64,000 bases of DNA. Source: Desulfoferrobacter suflitae. Lineage in GTDB: Bacteria; Desulfobacterota; Syntrophobacteria; Syntrophobacterales; Syntrophobacteraceae. Positions 55,544 to 64,000 of the stretch are shown here, in pieces. Below the pieces are notes generated by a model, which did no database searches, was not told the origin of the DNA, and saw nothing but the letters and a program-made list of their open reading frames with translations. The number at the start of each line of letters is the position of its first letter. Position 1 is the first letter of the stretch. The DNA is taken from positions 310,001-374,000 of the forward strand of contig NZ_JAIBKA010000002.1 of assembly GCF_022603395.1 (NCBI RefSeq), read 5' to 3'. The translations under genes and the position numbers were made by a program.

Positions 55544-56632
55544 ATGAATATTGAGTTGAACATTCGCGAGCTCTCTCAGTGGGGCATCCCGTACTCTGAT
55601 GTTTTCGTGATTTCCGGTCCGTGCAGTGCCGAAAGCCGCAAACAGATGATAGACACCGCTTGCGCCATCGCAAAATACCCCGTCAGTGCTTTGCGCGGCG
55701 GAATTTGGAAGCCCCGAACGAGACCCGGATCATTCGAAGGAGTAGGGGCTGAAGGCCTTGCCTGGTTAAGAGAAGCAGGGGACAGGGCCGGGCTTCCCGT
55801 TACCACCGAAGTGGCCAAACCTTCTCATGTGGAAAAATGCCTGCGCCAGGGGATCGATATACTCTGGATTGGCGCACGCACCACGACCAATCCTTTTGCC
55901 GTTCAAGAAATTGCCGACGCTCTGAGAGGAGTCGACATTCCGGTACTGGTGAAAAATCCCATAAGTCCTGATCTCGGCCTCTGGATAGGGGCCATCGAGC
56001 GCGTCAATCAAGCAGGAATAACCAGAATCGCGGCCATCCACCGGGGGTTCTGCTCGTTCAACGAGAAAGTCTACCGCAACACCCCCGAATGGCGCATTCC
56101 TATCGAGCTTCGCAGGAAAATTCCAAAACTCCCCATGATCTGCGATCCAAGCCACATCTGCGGCACGGTGGAGCTGCTTTCCGGCATCATCCGAAAAGCC
56201 ATGGACCTGCTGTTCGACGGTCTCATGATAGAGTGCCACATCAACCCGCGGGCGGCGCTGAGCGACGCCCAGCAACAAGTGACTCCGAGGGAACTGGGGG
56301 TTCTCCTGAGCCACCTCAATGTGAAGCAGGTCTCCACGGATGACCCCCATTATCTGAGGAGCATCACTCATTTGCGCAGCACCATCGATATACTGGATGA
56401 GCAGATCATGCAGCTGCTCTTGCAACGCATGAATATTTCAATGGACATCGGGCGGTTAAAGAAACAGAACAACATTTCCATTCTGCAACCGGAACGCCTG
56501 CAGAAAATGTTGCAGGACAGACTGGAATCCGCCAACCGCCTTGGGCTGGATGAGCAATTTGTGCTCCGCCTGTATCAGTATATCCATGAGGAATCCATCC
56601 GCAAGCAGGAACTCGTGGAGAGTGGCGACTAG
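55544..56632 (+). CDS. Bifunctional DAHP synthase / chorismate mutase
   Basis: A 362-residue fusion. Residues 20-270 are an AroG/KDO8P-type DAHP synthase (SGPCSAES near 25, GGIWKPRTRPGSFEG near 51, KNPISPD, CDPSHICGT near 205), making the first shikimate intermediate from PEP and erythrose 4-phosphate. Residues 280-355 are an AroQ chorismate mutase (IDILDEQIMQLLLQRM, IGRLKK). The mutase domain is after the synthase, as in the Bacteroides/Porphyromonas type, and may confer prephenate or chorismate feedback. Confidence 0.92.
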   Translation: MNIELNIRELSQWGIPYSDVFVISGPCSAESRKQMIDTACAIAKYPVSALRGGIWKPRTRPGSFEGVGAEGLAWLREAGDRAGLPVTTEVAKPSHVEKCLRQGIDILWIGARTTTNPFAVQEIADALRGVDIPVLVKNPISPDLGLWIGAIERVNQAGITRIAAIHRGFCSFNEKVYRNTPEWRIPIELRRKIPKLPMICDPSHICGTVELLSGIIRKAMDLLFDGLMIECHINPRAALSDAQQQVTPRELGVLLSHLNVKQVSTDDPHYLRSITHLRSTIDILDEQIMQLLLQRMNISMDIGRLKKQNNISILQPERLQKMLQDRLESANRLGLDEQFVLRLYQYIHEESIRKQELVESGD

Positions 56633-56644
56633 AGGAGACAAGTC

Positions 56645-58321
56645 ATGGCGGAAATGTATGATTTGGGCAAAATGCTCGGGGAGATCATTGAAGATGAAAA
56701 GGTGGATTCCTCGAGGAATCGAAAGGTATCACAAGAAGAGATAAAAGATATTCTCCTCCGTAAGAGACAAATTCCCGCACGCCCCAAAGACGCAGCGAAA
56801 ATCCCCCTGGGCGAATCGCTGGTCCAGGCAGGTCTTTTGACCCAGGATCAACTCGAGCATGCCCTGAAAATTCAGGCGCAGAGGGGGCAGAAGCTGGGTT
56901 CCATCCTGGTCGGATTGGGCTACATCAGCGATGACGCCCTCCTGCAGTTCCTCGGAAAACAATATGGCATCGAGAGCTCCAGCCTGGTGGATGTTTGTGT
57001 CAATGAAGACGTCATGGGCGTGGTCCCGTCGAATATCATTTTCAAACATCGGGTGCTGCCCCTGAAAGTTGAGGCGCGCAGCATCAGTCTTGCCATGGAA
57101 TCCCCAAGCGACTTGACGGCCATCCGGGAAGTGGAGTTTTTTACGGGCAAGCGGGTCAATCCCGTCGTCGTTCCATCCTATCATATGGATCTCGCACTCC
57201 AATGTTTGAAAGAAAGGGGCGCGGGTGCCTTTTCCGGTATCGAGGTTCAACAGGTAACCGGGGGTGCCCCTCCCGTCGTCGCCAAACTTCTGGCATACCT
57301 GGTCGAATCCACTGGATCGGATATGCTGATCACGGCTGATGTCACCCCGTCCATCAAGCTCCGCAACTCGCTTAGACGCGCCGCCATGCCTCCCATTTCA
57401 CCAGACCAGTGCGTGGCATACGCCAAAGCGTTGATGAACGAGCGCCAGTGGGAAGACTTTCTGAACAGCAAAGAAATAGATTTTTCTATTGATTTTGAAA
57501 GGTTGGGAAGATTCAGGGTGAATGTATACCGACAAAAGGACACCGTTTCCCTGGCCATTCGCCGCATCAGCAACACAATCCTCTCTTTCGAAGCACTCGG
57601 CCTGCCCGACTGGTTGCAGGAATTTGTCCTCAAACCTCAAGGTCTCCTCCTCGTTACAGCACCGACCGGCCACGGCAAGACCACCACGGTAGCCGCCCTG
57701 ATCGACGCCATCAACCAGAACAGAAGCTGCAACATCATCACCCTGGAGGATCCCATCGAGTACCTGCACGTACCCAGGAAGAGCAACATCAATCAAAGGG
57801 AGGTGGGATCGGACACCAATTCCTTTTCTGAAGGATTACGCAGAATATTCCGACAGGCCCCGGATGTCATCGTGATCGGCGAACTGCGTGATCAGGAGAC
57901 CTTTGAAATCGCTCTGCGCGCTGCTTCCACAGGTCATTTGGTGCTCAGCACCACCCACTCGAACAATGCGACGTCCACCATCGACAGTATGGTCAACCGG
58001 TTTCCTCAACATCTGCAGGGGCAGGTCAGGAACCAGCTTGCCGACGCCCTGCTGTTGGTGTTTTCGCAACGGTTGGTACCCTCATACAAGGGAGACTCGC
58101 TTGTTCTCGCTTACGAAAAACTCATCAACAGCTACAGAATTCGCAATTTTATTCGAGAAAACAAGACCCATCAAATCCGCAGCCAAATTCAAACGGAGGC
58201 AGACGACTTTGCGTCTCTGGATGTTTGCCTGAACCGACTTCTGCGAGACGGAAAGATCGCTGCCAAAGATGCCTTGTTATATGCAGAAAACCCCGACTAC
58301 ATCACGAAAGCAGCCAAATAA
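56645..58321 (+). CDS. PilT-like type IV pilus ATPase with MshEN-type N-terminus
   Basis: A 558-residue ATPase. Residues 50-190 look like an MshEN domain (LGESLVQAGLLTQDQLEHALK, GSILVGLGYIS), which in relatives binds cyclic di-GMP. Residues 205-550 are a PilT-type motor: Walker A APTGHGKTTT near 338, Asp box EDPIEYLH, Walker B VIVIGELRD, and His box STGHLVLSTTHS. Canonical PilT lacks the MshEN region, so this is a hybrid. GGAG precedes the ATG, 12 bases after the DAHP synthase gene. Confidence 0.87.
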   Translation: MAEMYDLGKMLGEIIEDEKVDSSRNRKVSQEEIKDILLRKRQIPARPKDAAKIPLGESLVQAGLLTQDQLEHALKIQAQRGQKLGSILVGLGYISDDALLQFLGKQYGIESSSLVDVCVNEDVMGVVPSNIIFKHRVLPLKVEARSISLAMESPSDLTAIREVEFFTGKRVNPVVVPSYHMDLALQCLKERGAGAFSGIEVQQVTGGAPPVVAKLLAYLVESTGSDMLITADVTPSIKLRNSLRRAAMPPISPDQCVAYAKALMNERQWEDFLNSKEIDFSIDFERLGRFRVNVYRQKDTVSLAIRRISNTILSFEALGLPDWLQEFVLKPQGLLLVTAPTGHGKTTTVAALIDAINQNRSCNIITLEDPIEYLHVPRKSNINQREVGSDTNSFSEGLRRIFRQAPDVIVIGELRDQETFEIALRAASTGHLVLSTTHSNNATSTIDSMVNRFPQHLQGQVRNQLADALLLVFSQRLVPSYKGDSLVLAYEKLINSYRIRNFIRENKTHQIRSQIQTEADDFASLDVCLNRLLRDGKIAAKDALLYAENPDYITKAAK

Positions 58322-58538
58322 AAAACTACTAACGGTAGCTTAACAAAGGTATAATATGGCTTTCCGTTTTCACGAATCAAGATTCAGGAGCGTGGCCGGG
58401 AACGCCCTCACCCACTCACGTAACCTTTCCCCCTCAAGGAGAAGAGGACGTTACGATTCTCGAACAAGCTCCCAGGACACAGGCCGCGCGCAGTCGGATA
58501 TCGGCAAAGCTGCAGGATTTGTTGTCGAAAGGATGTGC

Positions 58539-59447
58539 ATGCCCGACATTACGAATCTCAACTTGGACTACGAACGCCCCATTAAGCTGTCCGAGGATGT
58601 ATACTGGGTTGGAGCCTACGATGCGCAGGCCGGTTCGTATGCCAATCCTTATATCATTACGGACAATGACGAAGCGGTTTTGATCGACGGCGGCAGTCGC
58701 GCTGATTTTCCCTCGGTTATGATGAAGATCATGGAAATCGGACTCACTCCTTCTTCCATCGCCGCTCTCATTTATCAGAACTATACCCCCCGTTTATGCG
58801 GCAGCCTGCCGCATCTGGAAGTGATCATCGGGCGAAAGGATTTACAGATCATTTCCGACCGGGCAAATCACATGTTCATCCAGCACTATTCCGAGTCCGC
58901 CAAACTGATTTCCTTACACGACCTTGATTACCGGTATCGTTTCTCGAGTGGTCGAACACTGCGCTTCATCAACACCCCCTTTTCGCATTCGGCGGGCAGT
59001 TTTGTCACCTTTGATGAAAAGAGCACCATACTGTTTACCGGGGACCTGTTCAGCAGTTACTCAACGGAACTGGGCCTATTTCTCAAGCTGCGCTTGCGAT
59101 GCAAGAACTGCGAGGACTATCCCAATTGCCCGGATGAAGCTAACAACTGCCCCATCTATAACATTTTGCATTTCCACCACAATATCATGGGATCAGAGCG
59201 CGCACTCAAATATGCACTCGATCAGATAGCCCCAATCCCGTTCAACGCACTCGCTCCGCAACACGGAGGCGTGCTCTATGATCCCGAGGACATCATTCTG
59301 ATATGCGAGCTCCTCTCGTCCTTGAAAGGAGTCGGGATTGACGGGGTGATCGGCGATCGTTCCTTTTTTAACCTGGGAGACACCAGCCCCATCAGACAGA
59401 GGTTGGGGGGTAGGAAGTCCCCCGAGCCGGTCACCATTGGCAAATGA
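58539..59447 (+). CDS. Degenerate metallo-beta-lactamase-fold (ODP-like) protein with cysteine cluster
   Basis: A 302-residue protein with an MBL fold related to flavodiiron/oxygen-binding diiron (ODP) domains. The usual HxExDH metal motif is replaced by YQNYTPRLCGS, but later ligands persist: H in PFSHSAGSF, D in FTGDLFSS and H in APQHGGVLY. A CKNCEDYPNCPDEANNC cluster after residue 185 adds four cysteines. It may sense oxygen or bind one metal. The ATG at 58539 has AAAGGA seven bases upstream; it precedes a histidine kinase gene. Confidence 0.8.
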   Translation: MPDITNLNLDYERPIKLSEDVYWVGAYDAQAGSYANPYIITDNDEAVLIDGGSRADFPSVMMKIMEIGLTPSSIAALIYQNYTPRLCGSLPHLEVIIGRKDLQIISDRANHMFIQHYSESAKLISLHDLDYRYRFSSGRTLRFINTPFSHSAGSFVTFDEKSTILFTGDLFSSYSTELGLFLKLRLRCKNCEDYPNCPDEANNCPIYNILHFHHNIMGSERALKYALDQIAPIPFNALAPQHGGVLYDPEDIILICELLSSLKGVGIDGVIGDRSFFNLGDTSPIRQRLGGRKSPEPVTIGK

Positions 59448-59487
59448 GCCATTAGCCGGCCATGGTCCAAGGCGGAAAAACTGAAGA

Positions 59488-60360
59488 ATGAACTTCAATG
59501 AACTGATCACTGAGTTTTTCAATAAAGCATATGGCGAAAGGCTGCTTCGATCCAGGTTACTTTCGGTATTGCTGGAATACTGGGCAACGGAAAAAGACTA
59601 TGAGCTCAAGAATCAACTGCTCAACAACTTGACAAAGAAACACGCCGACTCAACGAGAAAACTTGTGGAACTCAACCAGCAAAAAAATCGCTTTCTGGGA
59701 ATAGCAGCACACGATCTGAGAAATCCTCTCACATCCATACGGGGCCTCAGTGAGATACTGCTTTCCGAAGCCGACGGGCCGCTCAGCAAGGAGCAAAGGG
59801 AGTATCTCGGCGTGATTCATTCAGCCAGCAGCGGCATGTTGACCCTGGTCAACAACTTGTTGGATATTTCCGTGATTGAAAGCGGTAAGTTCGATCTGGA
59901 CACGAGCATCGGGTCCCTCAAATCACTCATCGAGGAAAGAATCCGCATCCACAAAGTATTGGCCAAGAAAAAAAATATTTTGCTGGTGGAGGCTTTGCCG
60001 GACATTGGTGAGCAACGCTTCGACTCGAGCAAGATAGCTCAGGTTGTGGATAACCTGCTGAGCAATGCCATCAAATTTTCTCCGCGCGGCCGCCATATTT
60101 ATATCGACCTGTCGCATGCCGGAGATCAGGCAAGAGTGAGTGTACGAGACGAGGGACCGGGTATCCCCCTGGAACATCAGGAGACCATATTTGGAGAATT
60201 TCATCGTCTCAAGGCACGTCCCACCGGGGGAGAAAAAAGCACCGGCCTGGGGCTCGCCATTGCCAAGCGGATTGTCGAAGCACACGGCGGCACCTTGCAG
60301 GTCGAGAGCCAGGTCGGGACCGGTGCGACCTTGAGCTTCACCTTACCAATAGAGTATTAA
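59488..60360 (+). CDS. Sensor histidine kinase without own sensor domain
   Basis: A 290-residue soluble kinase. An N-terminal helical region (1-65) precedes HisKA, with phosphoacceptor H75 in AAHDLRNPLTS, and HATPase with VVDNLLSNAIKFSPRG, DEGPGIP and GLGLAIAKRIVEAHGG. No PAS, GAF or membrane part is present, so input probably comes from a partner such as the ODP-like protein encoded 40 bases upstream. A single-domain receiver gene follows after two bases. Confidence 0.9.
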   Translation: MNFNELITEFFNKAYGERLLRSRLLSVLLEYWATEKDYELKNQLLNNLTKKHADSTRKLVELNQQKNRFLGIAAHDLRNPLTSIRGLSEILLSEADGPLSKEQREYLGVIHSASSGMLTLVNNLLDISVIESGKFDLDTSIGSLKSLIEERIRIHKVLAKKKNILLVEALPDIGEQRFDSSKIAQVVDNLLSNAIKFSPRGRHIYIDLSHAGDQARVSVRDEGPGIPLEHQETIFGEFHRLKARPTGGEKSTGLGLAIAKRIVEAHGGTLQVESQVGTGATLSFTLPIEY

Positions 60361-60362
60361 CC

Positions 60363-60770
60363 ATGGCAGCAATCAAACCGAGAGTCGTCATAGCAGACGA
60401 CGAATCCCATGTGAGGGTGCTCCTGCGGGCCCTTTTGAAATCCATGAACTGCGAGGTTGTCGGGGAAGCGGCCAACGGCGTTGAAGCCATTGAATTGTTC
60501 AAGCAAGAAAAGCCGCACCTGCTTCTGCTGGACATCAACATGCCATTGAAACCCGGGGATGAGGTGCTGCGGGAAATCATGGAGCAATTCCCCAATGCTT
60601 TTGTCATTATGCTCACATCCGTAACGGATATTGGAAACGTGGAGAAGTGTCTGGACCTTGGGGCAGCCAACTACATCCGCAAAGACACTCCTCCCGCCGA
60701 GCTGAAATCCATCATCAAAGAGACTTTTCAGGATTTTGTCCGCAACAGGGGTGGTCGCAGCGCCTCCTAA
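60363..60770 (+). CDS. Single-domain response regulator (CheY-like)
   Basis: A 135-residue receiver only. Acidic pocket ADDE (11-14), phosphorylation site D57 in LLLLDINMP, Thr/Ser in MLTSVTD and Lys in RKDTPP are all in place. It has no output domain and probably acts by protein contact. Its ATG comes two bases after the kinase stop, so the two are translated together and form a pair. Confidence 0.93.
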   Translation: MAAIKPRVVIADDESHVRVLLRALLKSMNCEVVGEAANGVEAIELFKQEKPHLLLLDINMPLKPGDEVLREIMEQFPNAFVIMLTSVTDIGNVEKCLDLGAANYIRKDTPPAELKSIIKETFQDFVRNRGGRSAS

Positions 60771-60800
60771 GTGCCGCTCCACGGAATTAAGCGGCCGAAG

Positions 60801-60840
60801 GTTGGATTGCGTCACGCCCGCTACGGGTGACGGAACCCAA
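60801..60840. repeat. Dispersed palindromic repeat, copy 3
   Basis: CGTCA-CG-CCCG, loop CTA, CGGG-TGACG forms a bulged hairpin (60810-60832) flanked by GGTTGG and AACCCAA arms. It is related to the copies at 38472 and 55204 and lies between the receiver and PilB-like genes. Confidence 0.5.
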
Positions 60841-60918
60841 CATGGGCTGAGCGGGCAACAACGTGCGTTGGGTATTGGTGTGCACAACCGCACCTGCGGT
60901 AAAACCGGCGGAGATTTC

Positions 60919-62631
60919 ATGATCAAGAATCCTGCATTTTTGAAGCTGCTCGTCGCCAGGGAGATCCTCGACCAGGAGACGTGCCGGCAACTCATCGAAA
61001 AGTATCAAGAGAATGCGTTTGAAATCCTGCTGCACCTGGCACACGCAACTCCCTCGCGCAGACATGAGCTGGGAAGGCTTTGGAGCGATTCGCTCAACCT
61101 TTCCTACATGGACCTCAGGACCACTCTGTTCCAGCACGAGCTTGTGCAGCAACTGCCGGAGAATTTTGCCCACACTAACCACATCATTTTGATTTACCAG
61201 TTTGGGGACGTCGCCACGGCCGCCCTGGCAAACCCCCAGGCCCAGTTCATCATCAAGGAAGCGGAACAGATCATCGGCAAACCCATCAGCCCGGTGTTTG
61301 CCTTTCCCGATGACATCGAAGATGCCATCGAAATCGAGTACAAGACGCACAACCTGCTGAGTGATCTTTCCAAGAAGGTGGTCACGGAAAGCATCACCAT
61401 TGAAGACATCAGCGAACTGACCAAGGATGAACTGCAAAAGGCCGCCGGCGGCAAGATAATCATAGAATTTGTCCATGGTTTAATGCTTCTCGCGGTGCGC
61501 GAGGGTGCAAGCGACATCCACATCGAGCCCGGCGAGGAGAAGGTGCGGGTCCGTTTCAGGATCGACGGGATCCTCCAGGACAGGAGCAAGCTCGAAAAGT
61601 CCCTGTTAGCGCCCATCGTCTCCCGACTGAAAATTCTGGCGGATCTGGATATCACCGAACGACGCCGGCCCCAGGACGGAAGAATCAACCTGAAACTTCC
61701 CAACCGAGACGTTGACCTGAGGTTTTCCAGTATACCCACGATCTTTGGAGAGAAAATCGTTCTGCGCATCCTCAGCCTCAGCCAGGGACGCGACATTCCT
61801 GATCTGACCGAGCTGAATTTTTCAAAATCCACCATGGAGGTGATGAAGTATGTTCTGGCGGTGCCTCACGGTATTTTTTTCGTGACCGGGCCCACCGGCT
61901 CGGGAAAAACCACATCGCTGTTTTCCATGCTCAAGTATCTGAACAAGCCCGGAATCAATATCACTACCATTGAGGAGCCCGTTGAGTACAAGTTGCCGGG
62001 AATCAGCCAGGTTCAGGTGAACCAGGCGGTTGATCTGGATTTTTCCCTGGCATTGCGGAGCTTCCTGCGGCAAGACCCCGACGTCATCCTGGTCGGTGAA
62101 ATCCGCGATCTGGAAACCGCTCGCATCGCGTGTCAGGCGGCCCTGACGGGACATCTCGTGTTGGCGACAATGCATACCAACAGCGCCGTTCAGGCCGTCA
62201 CCCGCTTGATGGACATCGGCGTTCAGCCCTTTATCGTGGCTCCCTCGTTAATTGGAGTGATGTGCCAGCGACTGGTGCGCAAAATCTGTGACCAGTGCAG
62301 GGAAAAGTATCAGGCCTCTGCGGAAGAGATCCGCCAATTGTTCATCTGGGAGGGAAGAGAAGTTCATTTCTATCGGGGCAAGGGCTGCAAGTATTGCAAT
62401 AACACAGGCTATTCGGGCAGGCTGGCGATCCACGAAATCATCGCCCTCGACAATCACCTGCGCGGCCTCATTTCGCGATCAGCCACGGTCACTGAAATTC
62501 AAAAATACGCCCAAAAGTCAGGCTTCCAGAGCATGCGCTACGACGGGATCAAGAAGGTGCTGCGAGGTCTCACCACCATGGATGAAGTGCACCGTGTCAC
62601 CGTAGCGGATGAAGAATCGGCGCAACTTTAG
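60919..62631 (+). CDS. PilB/GspE-type assembly ATPase
   Basis: A 570-residue hexameric motor for pilus or type II secretion assembly. After an N-terminal region without clear MshEN repeats, it has an N2 domain (residues 185-300: GASDIHIEP, RFRIDGIL), Walker A GPTGSGKTTS near 323, Asp box EEPVEYKLPG, Walker B DVILVGEIRD, and the C-terminal zinc module CDQCREKY...CKYCNNTGYSGRLAIHEI typical of PilB/GspE. GGAG is six bases before the ATG at 60919. Confidence 0.93.
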   Translation: MIKNPAFLKLLVAREILDQETCRQLIEKYQENAFEILLHLAHATPSRRHELGRLWSDSLNLSYMDLRTTLFQHELVQQLPENFAHTNHIILIYQFGDVATAALANPQAQFIIKEAEQIIGKPISPVFAFPDDIEDAIEIEYKTHNLLSDLSKKVVTESITIEDISELTKDELQKAAGGKIIIEFVHGLMLLAVREGASDIHIEPGEEKVRVRFRIDGILQDRSKLEKSLLAPIVSRLKILADLDITERRRPQDGRINLKLPNRDVDLRFSSIPTIFGEKIVLRILSLSQGRDIPDLTELNFSKSTMEVMKYVLAVPHGIFFVTGPTGSGKTTSLFSMLKYLNKPGINITTIEEPVEYKLPGISQVQVNQAVDLDFSLALRSFLRQDPDVILVGEIRDLETARIACQAALTGHLVLATMHTNSAVQAVTRLMDIGVQPFIVAPSLIGVMCQRLVRKICDQCREKYQASAEEIRQLFIWEGREVHFYRGKGCKYCNNTGYSGRLAIHEIIALDNHLRGLISRSATVTEIQKYAQKSGFQSMRYDGIKKVLRGLTTMDEVHRVTVADEESAQL

Positions 62632-62669
62632 ATTGCGCCGCATTGCATATCGAGGGGCATCAATTGCGA

Positions 62670-63062
62670 CTATCCCAGGATCTGATGGATGGTGTCAAGC
62701 AATTCATCGGCTTCCGGGGGCTTTTCAATGTAGGCCGCAGGTTCTGGAACTCGCTCCCCTTCATATTCATCGAGCACCTTTTGAGAATGGAAAAAAGTCT
62801 TTTTTGACAGGGCAGAGACGATGATGACCGGTATGGCCTTTAGCCCGGGATCGTTTTTCAGCTCGCGGTACATGTGGATGCCGCTCTCCTTGGGCATCAT
62901 GATATCCATAATGATCAGAGCGGGCATGTGTTTGCGCGCGAATTCCAGACCCTGCTGACCGTCTTCTGCGGCAATGGGTTTGTATCCGCTGGTCTCGAGC
63001 AAGGTCGTCATAAAGACGCGGATATCCAGTTCATCATCGACTACCAGAACTTTTTTCGCCAT
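62670..63062 (-). CDS. Single-domain response regulator
   Basis: A 130-residue receiver with VDDE at 8-11 and phosphorylation site D53 in IIMDIMMP, followed by an atypical insert of about 15 residues (FFHSQKVLDEYEGERVP) before the conserved lysine (YIEKPPE). No output domain. GGAGGG precedes the ATG. It converges on pilB and is upstream-neighbour to a universal stress protein gene on the same strand. Confidence 0.92.
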   Translation of the reverse strand: MAKKVLVVDDELDIRVFMTTLLETSGYKPIAAEDGQQGLEFARKHMPALIIMDIMMPKESGIHMYRELKNDPGLKAIPVIIVSALSKKTFFHSQKVLDEYEGERVPEPAAYIEKPPEADELLDTIHQILG

Positions 63063-63112
63063 TATTGAGTCCCTCCAGGCCCATTGCTAAAGAATTTTCT
63101 TGCACACTCGAA

Positions 63113-63616
63113 TCAACGCATTTTACCGGGCAGCGTGAATTGCTTCGCCGGGTTTCTAATCGCCATTACATGGCAATGGGCATATTTAGAGACATTGGCT
63201 ACGGTACTGCCGCGTTCTTTGCTTCTGTCTTTCTCCGATTTGCCCGATGCACCCATTACGATCAGATCAATGTCATGGCGTTTGGCATAGCGTATGATCT
63301 CCACCTCCGGAGCGCCACATCTGATTACAAATTGATATGACTTAAAATCCCCGAGTCTTGGTTGGTAGGCTTCTTGAAGCTCCTTTTCCGCCTGCTTGGC
63401 CACATCGTCATCAAAAAATGACTGCCCGTCCTGGGACTTCTCAGCGGGCACATGCTCATCGACGATATGCCGGGAATAGGTGAACGGTGAGTGGGGTACA
63501 TGCAAAATATGCAGATTGGCGCCGTACTTCCTGGCTAAATTGAGGGCGTGCAAAAATGCAATGTTGGCGTCCTCGGAAAAATCGGTGCAAAATAATATAT
63601 TCTTGTACTCCACCAT
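63113..63616 (-). CDS. Universal stress protein (UspA family)
   Basis: A 167-residue UspA fold. The C-terminal ATP-binding loop GASGKSEKDRSKERGST fits the G-x2-G-x9-G-S/T pattern, so it probably binds ATP. The N-terminus has the usual ILFCTDFSEDANIAFLHALN strand and helix. AAGGAAAA precedes the ATG. Position near kinases and receivers suggests a stress-signalling group. Confidence 0.93.
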   Translation of the reverse strand: MVEYKNILFCTDFSEDANIAFLHALNLARKYGANLHILHVPHSPFTYSRHIVDEHVPAEKSQDGQSFFDDDVAKQAEKELQEAYQPRLGDFKSYQFVIRCGAPEVEIIRYAKRHDIDLIVMGASGKSEKDRSKERGSTVANVSKYAHCHVMAIRNPAKQFTLPGKMR

Positions 63617-63677
63617 GATTTTTTCCTTCTCAATTCAATTGGCTTGTCTGGTCAACCCGGTTCAGAAAAATATCGTG

Positions 63678-64000
63678 TTATGCGCACTGGCGTGCCCGAC
63701 TCACCGCTGCTGATTTGCCCCTGGGCGGCAACTTGATGGTGAAGGTAGCCCCACGTCCCTTTTGCGACTCACAGGTTATGGTCCCCCCATGTTCTTCCAC
63801 AATTTTTCTTGTGATCATTAATCCCAACCCGGTGCCTTTGGTTCCCTTGCTGCTGACAAACATCCGAAATATCTTTTCTCTGGTGGCCTCATCCATACCG
63901 CAGCCAGAGTCCTCCACCCGGTAGATCACTGCGCCGTCGTCTTGCTGCAAGGACTTCACCACAACCTTTTTTACCTGCTTGCTGCATTCAACGTCCACAC
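63678..64000 (-). CDS. Histidine kinase, C-terminal fragment (runs off window)
   Basis: The frame is open to the window edge, so the 5' part is outside. The visible 107 residues are the end of a HATPase domain: VEDSGCGMD, FRMFVSSKGTKGTGLGLMITRKIVEEHGG, then TFTIKLPP. It is on the same strand as the universal stress protein and receiver genes and is probably the first of that group. Confidence 0.88.
   Translation of the reverse strand, partial: VDVECSKQVKKVVVKSLQQDDGAVIYRVEDSGCGMDEATREKIFRMFVSSKGTKGTGLGLMITRKIVEEHGGTITCESQKGRGATFTIKLPPRGKSAAVSRARQCA

Overview
The window looks like chromosome from a strictly anaerobic Desulfobacterota bacterium, most likely a syntrophic or sulfate-reducing member of the Syntrophobacteria. 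The evidence is a fatty-acid beta-oxidation cluster, HdrA/MvhD electron-transfer proteins next to MetV/MetF of the Wood-Ljungdahl pathway, selenocysteine use, bacterioferritin, DUF3786 and NosL-like proteins, and sigma-54 regulation. This placement is inferred from gene content and was not checked by any search. No rRNA, tRNA, CRISPR array or insertion sequence was recognised. Genes are dense, and mostly preceded by clear Shine-Dalgarno sites, which decided several starts.

Layout. 1-432: end of an unknown gene. 703-6498 (minus): acyl-CoA synthetase, thiolase, acyl-CoA dehydrogenase, 3-hydroxyacyl-CoA dehydrogenase and a TetR regulator. 6640-10443 (minus): hisI, hisG, a TPR lipoprotein, an aminotransferase and engB, tightly packed. 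10729-12584 (plus): cinA and thpR. 12632-20393: mixed housekeeping genes (alanine dehydrogenase, bacterioferritin, HNH nuclease, lytic transglycosylase, phosphoglucomutase) and small unknown proteins. 20710-25882: PAS histidine kinase, sigma-54 response regulator, archaemetzincin, then a GcvH-like protein behind a near-consensus sigma-54 promoter.

26554-37090 is the metabolic centrepiece: HdrA-GltD-HdrA fusion, mvhD, double HdrA, second mvhD, metV, metF, ending in a strong terminator. Both mvhD genes carry an in-frame UGA that is best read as selenocysteine. In each the UGA falls at a conserved cysteine position and is followed by a SECIS-like hairpin. The first protein has Sec where the second keeps Cys, and the reverse. 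The operon probably couples methylene-tetrahydrofolate reductase to flavin-based electron transfer between ferredoxin, NAD(P)H and the methyl branch.

37390-44051: DUF3786 protein, two secreted proteins, a DUF89 protein and a NosL-like protein. 44786-50328: MotA/MotB-like channel pair, P1 peptidase, LemA and DUF2207. 50385-55144: tyrosine recombinase, two small heat-shock proteins with a short DnaJ, DUF523/DUF1722, and an NAD(P)-binding protein. 55544-64000: DAHP synthase-chorismate mutase followed by a type IV pilus and signalling locus (PilT-like and PilB-like ATPases, degenerate beta-lactamase-fold protein, kinases, receivers, universal stress protein).

The observations most worth following are the paired selenocysteine MvhD proteins, the HdrA-GltD-HdrA fusion, and the sigma-54-controlled GcvH-like protein with two identical four-cysteine modules.
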